The translations under genes were made by a program, and so were the position numbers. Positions 15,418 through 22,078 of a stretch of DNA of 51,099 nt are shown one piece after another (within the stretch, counting starts at the first letter, position 1; the number at the start of each line of letters is the position of its first letter). Source of the stretch: a virus. The notes beneath the pieces were generated by a model. The model worked only from the letters and a program-made list of their open reading frames with translations, was not told the origin of the DNA and did not search any database. The DNA lies in the IMG/VR virus record IMGVR_UViG_3300025759_000141, positions 1 through 51,099 of that record; one strand, written 5' to 3'.

Positions 15418-16585
15418 TGTTCCGCCCCAAAATATCCGACATTTGGTCCATAGCAGCGGGCCCCAAGCTTTGCGGGGAGGCCCCCGCCATCTTCATTAAT
15501 TTATTATCCATAGCCTCTAATCGAACCATCTGCCCGTATTGGAAGCCACGCTTCTTATCAAAATTCTGCTTATCTATGGGACGGCGTTTAAACTGTTCCG
15601 GTGCTAGGTCACGGTAAATGTCAAAACCTTCTATGCCGGGATACTCCGGAGCGGCTTGTAGTGGACTTGTCCTATCCGCATCCTTACCGAGGTTAGCCAT
15701 TATACCTAAGTTACCCGCACGGTCTTGCTCAACATACGGCTCAAGGGCTTTGTCCATTAGAGGCGGCGCAAACTGTCCGCTATCTTCATAGGGGTCAAAG
15801 CGCCGCGGGCCGTCTACCTCAAACTCATACTCCGGACCAAGGTAGCCGGGCTCCGTAATGTAGTCCCCTTCCCGATATACACGGCCCGGGTACTCCCCGA
15901 CATAGTACTCATCCCCGGGTTGAGCCGGAGTGGCGAACATGCTGTTCATGTCCATGTTACCCATATCTATGTATGCCGGTTCGCCCGCGCCAAGGGAAGC
16001 CACGCCTCCGTTGTCAAAGCCCTGAACCAAATCATCCGGAAACCCTTTTACATAAGGAGCCTCCCCCTCTTTCATATATAGCTTAGTTTTGCTCTCCGGG
16101 TAATTTTGAATGGCGCTGGCGCGTCGCTCCTTAAACTGCTCGATCTGGTCACGCAGCTTTTCTGCCTCCTCATAGTGGTAGCGCTTCATATCTAGAGACT
16201 GGCGCACAGGGATGTCTTCGGCATGGACGCTCTGGGCCGCGGCCAAATGTCCCAACATCTGCTCTTCCATGTTCTGGAGAAAATTGTACGAGCCCTCTTC
16301 TACTTCGGCAGAGGTCATGTAACGTAACTCATCTACACCGGGAAGGGACCCGTCGTTTTGCAACTCCACCGCAGGGCTGCCGCCATCTTCAAAACCAAAA
16401 TACTCCATTACTGGATTGGTTTTTTTATAGTCTCCGGGCCCAGAAAAGTACTGGCGAGCTCCGGGGCCAAGCTTTTTGTAATACCCGCCACTGGCAGAAG
16501 CTTCCGGGGCCCCTGTCATATAATCCCAAACACCCTCGGCATAATCTAAGGCCGCGGCCCCCAAATCTACTACACTATTTCCCAT
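15410..16585 (-). CDS. Virion-associated protein with GG-V motifs, unknown fold
   Basis: A 391-residue acidic protein rich in Gly, Pro and Tyr, with little predicted order apart from a charged coiled coil around residues 120-170 (YHYEEAEKLRDQIEQFKERR). It contains FEDGGSPAV and QGFDNGGVASLGAGEPA, versions of the short GG-V motif found in the large virion proteins. It starts on the TerL stop (TAATG) and overlaps the polyvalent gene by eight bases. A portal-proximal or ejected protein is likely from position; no family recognised. Confidence 0.55.
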   Translation of the reverse strand: MGNSVVDLGAAALDYAEGVWDYMTGAPEASASGGYYKKLGPGARQYFSGPGDYKKTNPVMEYFGFEDGGSPAVELQNDGSLPGVDELRYMTSAEVEEGSYNFLQNMEEQMLGHLAAAQSVHAEDIPVRQSLDMKRYHYEEAEKLRDQIEQFKERRASAIQNYPESKTKLYMKEGEAPYVKGFPDDLVQGFDNGGVASLGAGEPAYIDMGNMDMNSMFATPAQPGDEYYVGEYPGRVYREGDYITEPGYLGPEYEFEVDGPRRFDPYEDSGQFAPPLMDKALEPYVEQDRAGNLGIMANLGKDADRTSPLQAAPEYPGIEGFDIYRDLAPEQFKRRPIDKQNFDKKRGFQYGQMVRLEAMDNKLMKMAGASPQSLGPAAMDQMSDILGRNIG

Positions 16586-18030
16586 TAATAATACGCCCTA
16601 ACTCTTACGTTGGTATCCTCATCACCCCAGTCATCCGACGGTAGCTGCACAAAGTTACCCTGCCGATAACGCATAAGGGCCTGTGTCATGCTATCTACCA
16701 AGTCATCATACTCCCCGTTGGGAAAAGCTGCTACCTCTTCTATGAGCTCGTCAGCAAAAGAAGTGTCGGGGGCCCAAACCATCCCCGCTTCAAACAACGG
16801 TGAGACGGAGTGAACTCTTGTTATCTTATCATTACCTTTGCTTGGCGTAAAGTTAACAACGGGTATCCCGACGTTTCTTAATTCGTGCGTCAGGGGTAAT
16901 CCAGAAGCTTTTGCTTCTACGATGACGGTGTCGGGGTCCCAGTACTGATACTGCTCTAGCGCCTCTCGCTTGAGCTCCGGAAAATCCCACCGCTCTTTCT
17001 TGCTGTCCAGTAATATAATCGCCGGGGGACCCCCAGCTTCTTCCGGGTGAAAAACACCCCACGTGGTTATGGCAGAAAAGTCAGAAGTTTCTCTTTTACT
17101 AAACGCCGTATCATAACTTTGAATAACAAACTCAAGATTGGGTACGTTGTCTTTTTCCCAACGCTTCCACCACTGGCGGGGGATGATGGCGTTCTCTTCG
17201 CCGGTAGGGTTCTGCTGATACTGAGCATTCCATTTGCTCGGCGGAATGGACGCTTTTACCGCGGTTAGATCATCAAGAGACCAGAACTCCGGCCAGCAGG
17301 GCTTGCCGTCATCAAAAATAGCTGGGAGCTCGACAACCTCCCACTGATCAGCTAGCGGGTCTTTAGCCATCGCCTTCAAAAGCTGGCCGGTCATATCCTT
17401 TTCGGACCACCGGGTCTGAACTAGAACTATCGCTCCTCCCGGCTGGAGCCTCTGTCGGGGGCCCCCAGTGTACCAATCCCACGCGTCGTCAAAGCCGTTA
17501 GCTGACATCGCAGTTTGCTCAGAGTGCGGGTCATCAATAATAACCAGATCGCCACCGCGCCCAGCAAGGTTGCTTCCCACACCGACGGCGTAATACATGC
17601 CTCCAGAAGCAGTATCCCAACGACCAGACGCTTTACTATCTGCTGCCAACTTAACTTTCGGAAAAACTTCTTTGTACTCATCGCTGTCAATTAGATTTTT
17701 TGTTTTACGACCAAAGTTAACTGCAAGCTCCGTGGTGTGCGTAGCTTGAATAATTTTCATTTTAGGGTTTCGCCCCATCATCCATGCGGGGAACAAGAAC
17801 GACGCAAACTCAGATTTAGTATGACGCGGTGCCATGTTGATAATAAGGCGCTTTAGCTCGCCCTTGGCTACGCGTTCAAGCTTTTCGGCAATGATTTTGT
17901 GGTGACGCCCGGCTATGAACTCGGGCCACATAGATTTTACAAAAACTAAAAAGTCTTCCTGACAAGCTTCATTCTTCTCGATTTGCGCGAGTCGCAGGCG
18001 AAGCTTCAACTCCTGATCGGAAACATCCAT
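16585..18030 (-). CDS. terL: Terminase large subunit
   Basis: A 481-residue packaging motor. ATPase: a Walker A-like APRHTKS at 67-73 and Walker B DLVIIDDP at 161-168. Nuclease (RNase H fold): D307 in IQSYDTAF, E372 in VIVEAKASG, and the D442/D443/D446 cluster in YDDLVDSM. The ATG at 18030 is preferred to one at 18072 because an AAGGGG site lies eight bases upstream and a promoter with the window's standard spacing ends 34 nt before it. It cuts and pumps DNA through the portal. TerS lies 4 kb upstream, separated by unrelated genes. Confidence 0.92.
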   Translation of the reverse strand: MDVSDQELKLRLRLAQIEKNEACQEDFLVFVKSMWPEFIAGRHHKIIAEKLERVAKGELKRLIINMAPRHTKSEFASFLFPAWMMGRNPKMKIIQATHTTELAVNFGRKTKNLIDSDEYKEVFPKVKLAADSKASGRWDTASGGMYYAVGVGSNLAGRGGDLVIIDDPHSEQTAMSANGFDDAWDWYTGGPRQRLQPGGAIVLVQTRWSEKDMTGQLLKAMAKDPLADQWEVVELPAIFDDGKPCWPEFWSLDDLTAVKASIPPSKWNAQYQQNPTGEENAIIPRQWWKRWEKDNVPNLEFVIQSYDTAFSKRETSDFSAITTWGVFHPEEAGGPPAIILLDSKKERWDFPELKREALEQYQYWDPDTVIVEAKASGLPLTHELRNVGIPVVNFTPSKGNDKITRVHSVSPLFEAGMVWAPDTSFADELIEEVAAFPNGEYDDLVDSMTQALMRYRQGNFVQLPSDDWGDEDTNVRVRAYY

Positions 18031-18063
18031 CGGGGGCCCCTTACGTTTACAATTTATCGACAA

Positions 18064-18092
18064 AATATGCACGTTTTATTGACAGTTAACAA
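18064..18092 (-). promoter_or_regulatory. Predicted sigma70-like promoter of terL
   Basis: Minus-strand -35 TTGTTA (18087-18092) and -10 CATATT (18064-18069) are separated by 17 bp. The distance from the -10 box to the terL ATG is 34 nt, the same as at seven other promoters of this window, which supports both promoter and start. The two palindromes at 18104-18138 lie just upstream of the -35 box. Confidence 0.55.
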
Positions 18093-18103
18093 GTCTTGCG
18101 TAT

Positions 18104-18122
18104 TTGCCTAATAATTAGGCAA
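18104..18122. promoter_or_regulatory. Perfect 19-bp palindrome, operator candidate
   Basis: TTGCCTAATAATTAGGCAA is a perfect inverted repeat with nine-base arms and a single central base. It directly abuts the parS-like palindrome and lies 12 bp upstream of the terL -35 box. With almost no loop and no flanking T run it is a poor terminator and looks more like a dimeric protein-binding site. Confidence 0.6.
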
Positions 18123-18138
18123 TGTTTCACGTGAAACA
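18123..18138. promoter_or_regulatory. parS: parS-type centromere site
   Basis: TGTTTCACGTGAAACA is a perfect 16-bp palindrome and an exact match to the consensus of chromosomal parS sites bound by ParB (TGTTNCACGTGNAACA). It is in noncoding DNA upstream of terL. No parA or parB is present in the window, so any ParB would be from the host or from a missing part of the genome. The match is seen directly; binding is inferred from the known consensus. Confidence 0.8.
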
Positions 18139-18179
18139 ACCCATATCGTTTTTTATATAAATATTTGAGAGAAACATGG

Positions 18180-18560
18180 CCCTTGCCCCCGCTAGGCAGG
18201 CCGGTGGCCGCGCTGCGCGGATCGCGGATTTTTGGCGGATTTCTGCGGTTTTTGACCCGATATGCAGGGGCCCCTTGCCGATTTTCACGGCCAACGACGG
18301 GCTTGACGCCGTCCAGATACCGCGGCCAACGGCCAATAGGCCATTGCTGGCGCATAGAAGCGCATACAGCGGGGTTTGGCGTTTTTAGGTAGGTTGATAC
18401 CACCAGCACGGCCAGCGGCGTTTTTAGCGTCCAGCATGGACTAGCGACGCCCGCGCCAGATATCGGGGCGCAGCGGGCGCAATTTGCCCGCCGGTTCACG
18501 GTTCACGGCCAGCGGATCACGGCCAGCGGATCACGGCCGGTATGTTTGGGGAATAGATCG
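18180..18560. repeat. GC-rich noncoding island with CACGGCCA-type repeats
   Basis: This stretch holds no convincing gene. It is visibly GC-richer than its AT-rich flank and contains a tandem 14-bp repeat, CACGGCCAGCGGAT at 18504-18517 and 18518-18531 plus a partial copy to 18538, and related dispersed copies at 18286-18299 (CACGGCCAACGACG) and 18407-18420 (CACGGCCAGCGGCG). GGTTCAC is also doubled at 18493-18505. Short frames on both strands are Pro/Arg-rich and look accidental. Candidate roles are a packaging initiation site near terL, an origin or a structured RNA. Confidence 0.5.
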
Positions 18561-18587
18561 CGGGGCGCGGCGCGGCTTGTTTAACTC

Positions 18588-18627
18588 TTTTAATGCCGCA
18601 ACGCAGGCCAGCTAGCAGGCATTAAAA
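18588..18627. repeat. Inverted repeat, 10-bp arms
   Basis: TTTTAATGCC (18588-18597) and GGCATTAAAA (18618-18627) are perfect arms separated by 20 bp. The right arm overlaps the T run (on the minus strand) of the terminator at 18624-18656, so the two structures may compete or act in sequence. Confidence 0.5.
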
Positions 18628-18656
18628 AAGCCCCGCCGGTAATGTACCAGCGGGGC
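18624..18656 (-). terminator. Terminator of the 18679-19056 gene
   Basis: On the minus strand GCCCCGC pairs with GCGGGGC (18650-18656 with 18630-18636), with an inner GGT/ACC pairing, followed by six T. It lies 23 bases past the stop codon. It strongly resembles the terminator at 19150-19177. Confidence 0.85.
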
Positions 18657-18678
18657 GGGTTGTCGGCTTATGCGGGGC

Positions 18679-19056
18679 TCAAACGTCTATTGTGACGGTT
18701 GCCCCTGATAGAACGTCGCGGACAATAGACTCGACGGCTTCACGGTGATCATCTTCATCCGGCACGGATGGCAGGCGATCGTCAATCATATCTTCAATTT
18801 CTGATTGGTGATCATAAATATTAAAATCGCTATTGAAATCCCTAAACGCGCCGTCAACCGCGTCATCGACTTTGGCTTCGGCCAAGGCTTCGACTTTGTC
18901 ACCAATCACGGCCATGATCGCGTCGCCCAACTGGTCTAGTTGTTCGGCTTTCAATTGATCACGACGGCGGAAATGTTCGAGCTGGCGTTCAAGATCGACA
19001 ATTTGCTGATCGCGCGGATCGAGGGTTTCGGCTGGTATAAAGTTTTGATTTTCCAT
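18679..19056 (-). CDS. Acidic helical protein of unknown function
   Basis: A 125-residue acidic protein starting MENQNFIPAETLDPRDQQIV. Residues about 18-45 form a coiled coil (DLERQLEHFRRRDQLKAEQL); the rest is Asp/Glu-rich (FNSDFNIYDHQSEIEDMIDD). The upstream extension to 19221 is excluded because it runs through the promoter, hairpin and previous terminator. The gene is a single unit with its own dyad leader, ACGGGA ribosome site and terminator, like its neighbour DUF932. The acidity could indicate DNA mimicry or partner binding, but no family is recognised. Confidence 0.7.
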   Translation of the reverse strand: MENQNFIPAETLDPRDQQIVDLERQLEHFRRRDQLKAEQLDQLGDAIMAVIGDKVEALAEAKVDDAVDGAFRDFNSDFNIYDHQSEIEDMIDDRLPSVPDEDDHREAVESIVRDVLSGATVTIDV

Positions 19057-19066
19057 TTTTACTATT

Positions 19067-19141
19067 TCCCGTAGTTTAAACAGGGGCGGCCACCGCGGCC
19101 ACCCGACAACCCTTTGTCTCATATTATCCCATATGATGCAA
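19067..19141 (-). promoter_or_regulatory. Dyad-hairpin-ACGGGA leader of the 18679-19056 gene
   Basis: A 28-bp imperfect dyad at 19114-19141 reads TTGCATCATAT, six bases, ATATGAGACAA on the minus strand (arms match at 9 of 11 positions). Downstream, GGGTGGCC and GGCCGCCC form a GC-rich hairpin (about 19087-19107), then TACGGGA at 19067-19073. TTGTTG (19146-19151) and GATAAT (19123-19128), 17 bp apart, give a promoter whose -10 lies inside the dyad. The same leader precedes DUF932 with identical spacing. Confidence 0.65.
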
Positions 19142-19149
19142 GCCCCAAC

Positions 19150-19177
19150 AAAAAGCCCCGCCGGATCAGGGCGGGGC
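19150..19177 (-). terminator. Terminator of the DUF932 gene
   Basis: On the minus strand GGCGGGGC/GCCCCGCC eight-base arms (19155-19162 with 19170-19177) with a seven-base loop are followed by five T. It lies 25 bases after the DUF932 stop and next to the promoter of the following gene. Confidence 0.88.
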
Positions 19178-19201
19178 GGGTTTGTTCTTGTGCGGGTAAA
19201 A

Positions 19202-20407
19202 TTATGCGGCAAGGGCGGCAACCCGTTGCCAGTCGGCGGGTTTCATATTGAGCAATTGCCCGCCCCGTTGTTGCCACAAATCGACATCGTCAATGTCGGC
19301 TTTATGTGATACGGCTGTCACCGCATTGATCAGGGTTGCCCGTGATAATGGGCGGCCTTGCTCATAACCGGCTTGGCCGATAGTGTCGAGCAATCCATCA
19401 AGAACGCTGGACGTTTCTTTTTTGGTTAATTGCATCACCTTGCCAAGCCCGCCAACGACGGCGGTTTTGTCGATTGCGAAACCGTCGATAGTATCAGCGG
19501 CGGCTTGTTTCATTTGCTCAATGACCTGATCGAATGCGTCGCGGCTTGAATACACCCCGACAAGATCGCGAATTTTCAATTCAAGCGCGTGATTGTCGGC
19601 GTCTTTTGCCTGATCAGATAGCAAGCCCCAGTCGTCGGTATCACGGGCACTTGTGATATGGCTTGACCGTGTTTTGTTTTGGGTTTGCATACCGTTGAGG
19701 CAGGCCAACGTCCAAGCGATTTGATACACGCTAACTGATCCCGCGCCAACTTCACTATTCTGCAAGCCGATGCCGTTAGCCATTAGATCATTAAGCGCGG
19801 CACCGGTGCCAGTCTGGACAAGAGATTTAAGGCGCAAATATAAACGCTTGTCGGTCACGTCGGCATTTACAACCTGAAACGCGGCGGGGTTGTCCATCAA
19901 TTGCGGCAAGGCGGCTTCGAGCAAATTGACATTGTCGAACGTCTTAAACTTGTCTGAAACAAAAGCCCGCACCATGCCATTAGGGTTTTCGGCATTGTTC
20001 CATTGCGAGCGGGGCGGCTGGTTTATACCAACACCGCCAAACGTAAACGGCGCGGCTGTTTCAGCATGGCGTGTCCGAATCATTCGGGTGTCGTCGCTGT
20101 CGCGCCAGATTGCATTCAAAAGCCCGTCGAATTCAGCGGGATATCTGGCCTGAAGCCGTCGCGCCGTGCGGGTTTCGATATCGGCATGGCTGGCAATTTG
20201 CCCAAATGATACATCGTTAATGTCGAAAAACTGCGTTGGAACCCCGCCGGATTGCTCGACAACGATTTGCGGCTTGCCGGTTTCGGTTGTCGTTTTTTGT
20301 AAATCTTTTAAAGGTGCCAGATAATCAGCATTCCGGCTGGCCTGATCTTGTACCTTAATCAAGAGATTTGCGAGCGAATTTTTGTTATTTTCGATAGTGT
20401 TTGTCAT
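19202..20407 (-). CDS. DUF932-family protein
   Basis: A 401-residue protein starting MTNTIENNKNSLANLLIKVQ. The middle part, MVRAFVSDKFKTFDNVNLLE and its surroundings, plus VYQIAWTLACLNGMQTQNKT, matches the pattern of DUF932 proteins of phages and plasmids. No catalytic motif is known for the family; proposed links are to plasmid or phage replication or antirestriction, without proof. The ATG at 20407 is chosen because TACGGGAT lies 9-15 bases upstream; the frame extends further to 20473 but into the leader hairpin. It forms a single transcription unit in the GC-richer block between TerS and TerL. Confidence 0.7.
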   Translation of the reverse strand: MTNTIENNKNSLANLLIKVQDQASRNADYLAPLKDLQKTTTETGKPQIVVEQSGGVPTQFFDINDVSFGQIASHADIETRTARRLQARYPAEFDGLLNAIWRDSDDTRMIRTRHAETAAPFTFGGVGINQPPRSQWNNAENPNGMVRAFVSDKFKTFDNVNLLEAALPQLMDNPAAFQVVNADVTDKRLYLRLKSLVQTGTGAALNDLMANGIGLQNSEVGAGSVSVYQIAWTLACLNGMQTQNKTRSSHITSARDTDDWGLLSDQAKDADNHALELKIRDLVGVYSSRDAFDQVIEQMKQAAADTIDGFAIDKTAVVGGLGKVMQLTKKETSSVLDGLLDTIGQAGYEQGRPLSRATLINAVTAVSHKADIDDVDLWQQRGGQLLNMKPADWQRVAALAA

Positions 20408-20416
20408 GGTTTTACA

Positions 20417-20492
20417 TCCCGTAAAAGTTAAAAACCGGCGGGCAATATTGCGCCGCCGGTGTTGTTGTCTCATAAAAGCCCATATGATGCAA
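20417..20492 (-). promoter_or_regulatory. Dyad-hairpin-ACGGGA leader of the DUF932 gene
   Basis: The 28-bp dyad at 20465-20492 is identical at 25 of 28 positions to that at 19114-19141. It is followed by a hairpin with eight-base arms (ACCGGCGG at 20453-20460 and CCGCCGGT at 20434-20441 on the minus strand) and five T (about 20430-20434), then TACGGGA at 20417-20423. The CATATG core is 74 nt from the ATG, exactly as in the other leader. The hairpin could also terminate transcripts from the 20511-21254 gene, or act as an attenuator. Confidence 0.65.
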
Positions 20493-20510
20493 GTGAATTT
20501 TTATAAATTT

Positions 20511-21254
20511 CTATTCCGCCCCAATATCGCCCGCGACGTGATGCCGGATAATAGCGCGGGGCGATAGCGTCCGGACAAAAGCCCGCAAGCGTTCCCCGTC
20601 GGTTTGTTTTTGTTCTTGTCCGGCGGTTGCCCGCCAATGAATGGCAACATTGCCGCCCGCCGCATAACAGCCCCCGCGGTCATTGTTTTCTATTTTCTTT
20701 TTGCTGGCACCGTGACCGGTAAAGCCAATAATATAATCACGATCTAGACGGGCGCATAATGGCTTGCCATTGCCGCAATTAATACACCCTACATTGTCCA
20801 AATATTCAGCGGGGCAACGAACAACCCGCACCGGTTCCGATATACGGCCTGAAGGCCAAACATCGGCGGGTTTTATCGTCGCGTTTTTGCCATTTTTCCA
20901 AAAAGATTTTTTAACGACTGCAACAACCGGCGCGAACTTATCGGCGCATATTTCGGCGGCTTCAAAAAGTGAATCGGCGGAATAGTTTATCGTCGTCTTG
21001 TTAGGTGCCAGTTTATGCGCCCAAAATAGCGGGTGAAAATGGGAATAAGTGAAGCTTTCCCCATGACGCGGCTTGGCATCAAGAACGGCGTCCAGATATA
21101 CAAAGTCAATTTGATCGGATTTGCACCCGCGCCCGCTGTCGTTCAGTCTGCAATCAGCGGGGCAAGTTCCAAAGTTGTCCCCGTCGCCCGCCCGATAGGT
21201 CACGGCTAAACCGCCCGTTTTATTTGCTGTTGAATTTTTAACAGTTTTAAGCAT
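20511..21254 (-). CDS. Cysteine-rich GP88/DUF7227-like phage protein
   Basis: A 247-residue protein with ordered cysteines: C31, C35, C44 in GTCPADCRLNDSGRGC; C147, C157, C160, C167 in RCPAEYLDNVGCINCGNGKP plus LC; and C196 in GGCYAAGG. Histidines in TYSHFHPLFW and the end RHHVAGDIG are also notable. The order of CPxxC, a beta-alpha core and late Cys cluster resembles phage GP88/DUF7227-like proteins, which may bind metal or an iron-sulphur cluster. The ATG at 21254 follows ACGGGAG and is 35 nt from a strong -10 box. Function not established. Confidence 0.6.
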   Translation of the reverse strand: MLKTVKNSTANKTGGLAVTYRAGDGDNFGTCPADCRLNDSGRGCKSDQIDFVYLDAVLDAKPRHGESFTYSHFHPLFWAHKLAPNKTTINYSADSLFEAAEICADKFAPVVAVVKKSFWKNGKNATIKPADVWPSGRISEPVRVVRCPAEYLDNVGCINCGNGKPLCARLDRDYIIGFTGHGASKKKIENNDRGGCYAAGGNVAIHWRATAGQEQKQTDGERLRAFVRTLSPRAIIRHHVAGDIGAE

Positions 21255-21288
21255 TTCAAAAGCTCCCGTAATTGAATGCGATTTATCC

Positions 21289-21317
21289 CATATATAGAAC
21301 AAACAAAGCCCCGTCAA
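21289..21317 (-). promoter_or_regulatory. Promoter of the 20511-21254 gene
   Basis: Minus-strand -35 TTGACG (21312-21317), 17-bp spacer, -10 TATATG (21289-21294) continuing as GGGATAAAT. The -35 box lies in one arm of the terminator at 21304-21337, so the end of the upstream unit and the start of this one overlap. The distance from the -10 box to the ATG is 35 nt; TACGGGAG is at 21263-21270. Confidence 0.75.
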
Positions 21318-21337
21318 TATATTTTAACGGGGCTTTG
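21304..21337 (-). terminator. Terminator after the two tiny genes
   Basis: AAAGCCCCGT and ACGGGGCTTT form a ten-base stem with a loop of about 12 bases, followed by TGTTTG on the minus strand. The sequence on the plus side is also T-rich after the stem, so it may work in both directions. It is 16 bases past the stop at 21353. Confidence 0.8.
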
Positions 21338-21352
21338 AATTTTTTAAAATTT

Positions 21353-21451
21353 CTATCGGCGTCGGCGTTTCACATATCGCGTTCGCTTTTGGGTATGCTT
21401 TTCCCAGTCTTTACCGTAAAGCAATCGGCCGATAATACTGAATATAAACAT
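21353..21451 (-). CDS. 32-aa basic protein
   Basis: A 32-codon frame (MFIFSIIGRLLYGKDWEKHT, then QKRTRYVKRRRR) whose ATG shares an A with the stop of the preceding 52-aa gene (TAATG). The first about 12 residues are hydrophobic and the end is strongly basic, as in small membrane-bound or nucleic-acid-binding peptides. It fits exactly between the 52-aa gene and a terminator, which supports it, but the short length leaves doubt. Confidence 0.55.
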   Translation of the reverse strand: MFIFSIIGRLLYGKDWEKHTQKRTRYVKRRRR

Positions 21452-21609
21452 TAAGCTTTTTTCCCTTCTTTATCATCCCGACGGCGCATTTCCCAAACCA
21501 AATGCTCAACATTAGACAAAGCCCCGCATATTTCGGGCATATCGTTTTGATACGCCAAATCATACAAAGCCACCAAATCAATATGAATTTTTCTTTTAAC
21601 GTCGATCAT
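21451..21609 (-). CDS. 52-aa small protein
   Basis: A 52-codon frame (MIDVKRKIHIDLVALYDLAY, then EICGALSNVEHLVWEMRRRD and KEGKKA). It looks helical with a basic tail. Support: CACGGGAG nine bases before the ATG, a promoter with the standard distance (36 nt), and coupling with the 32-aa gene and terminator downstream. No family recognised. Confidence 0.7.
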   Translation of the reverse strand: MIDVKRKIHIDLVALYDLAYQNDMPEICGALSNVEHLVWEMRRRDDKEGKKA

Positions 21610-21644
21610 TGCTCAAAACTCCCGTGTTAATTAACGACAGCTTT

Positions 21645-21673
21645 TACATATAGGATTATCTGGGACATATCAA
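21645..21673 (-). promoter_or_regulatory. Promoter of the two tiny genes
   Basis: Minus-strand -35 TTGATA (21668-21673) and -10 TATGTA (21645-21650) with a 17-bp spacer; the distance from -10 to the ATG at 21609 is 36 nt. TATATG at 21647-21652 is an alternative -10 with a shorter spacer. The -35 lies inside the end of the VRR-NUC-like gene. Confidence 0.6.
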
Positions 21674-22078
21674 GTCGAAAACGACATCCCAGTTAAATTT
21701 GCCTGTTTGGTGGTGTATGGGCTCGACGGATTGCAGCCCGTCCATTTTTAGATCGACGGCCGCACCGGCCGGATACAAAAACAATTCTGGATCATCCATA
21801 GGTTTGTTCTGTTTTTTAATTAGTATCCATGACGGGCTGTGCTGGTGGCGGGAAAGCCATGCCACTTGCGACGGCTGCAAGGTCACCCCGTTGCTGGTCA
21901 AAAACTTTAATTCTACAAAATGAAACGTGCCTTGTTCGTCGCACAAAAGAACATCAGGGATGCCCGCGCCGATAGAGTTTTCAATCCGCGTCAACAATAT
22001 CTTGCGGTTCGATCTCTGCGTCGCTTCTTTCATCTGCTTGTAAAAGCCTGCTTCGCGCTTTACCGCGATTGCTGGCAT
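21656..22078 (-). CDS. VRR-NUC-like nuclease (PD-(D/E)XK fold)
   Basis: A protein of about 140 residues with the VRR-NUC pattern: an early helix REAGFYKQMKEATQRSNRKI, then LTRIENSIGAGIPDVLLCDE with D42, and the catalytic strand FHFVELKFL with E56 and K58. Such nucleases resolve or cut branched DNA or process ends; close use here could be in replication, recombination or packaging. The start is uncertain: ATGs at 22120, 22078 and 22033 are possible, all inside the TerS gene in another frame. 22078 keeps the expected first helix. Confidence 0.75.
   Translation of the reverse strand: MPAIAVKREAGFYKQMKEATQRSNRKILLTRIENSIGAGIPDVLLCDEQGTFHFVELKFLTSNGVTLQPSQVAWLSRHQHSPSWILIKKQNKPMDDPELFLYPAGAAVDLKMDGLQSVEPIHHQTGKFNWDVVFDLICPR

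Noticed and set aside
18079-18107. Plus-strand TTGACA at 18079-18084 as promoter for a transcript across the parS site
   Set aside because: The matching -10 position (18102-18107, ATTTGC) is poor and no plus-strand gene follows.
18086-18499. Open frame of 137 codons on the minus strand, and shorter plus-strand frames, in the GC-rich noncoding island
   Set aside because: Composition is Pro/Arg/Cys-rich as expected for a random frame in GC-rich DNA; it runs through the parS palindrome and repeats, has no ribosome site and resembles no family.
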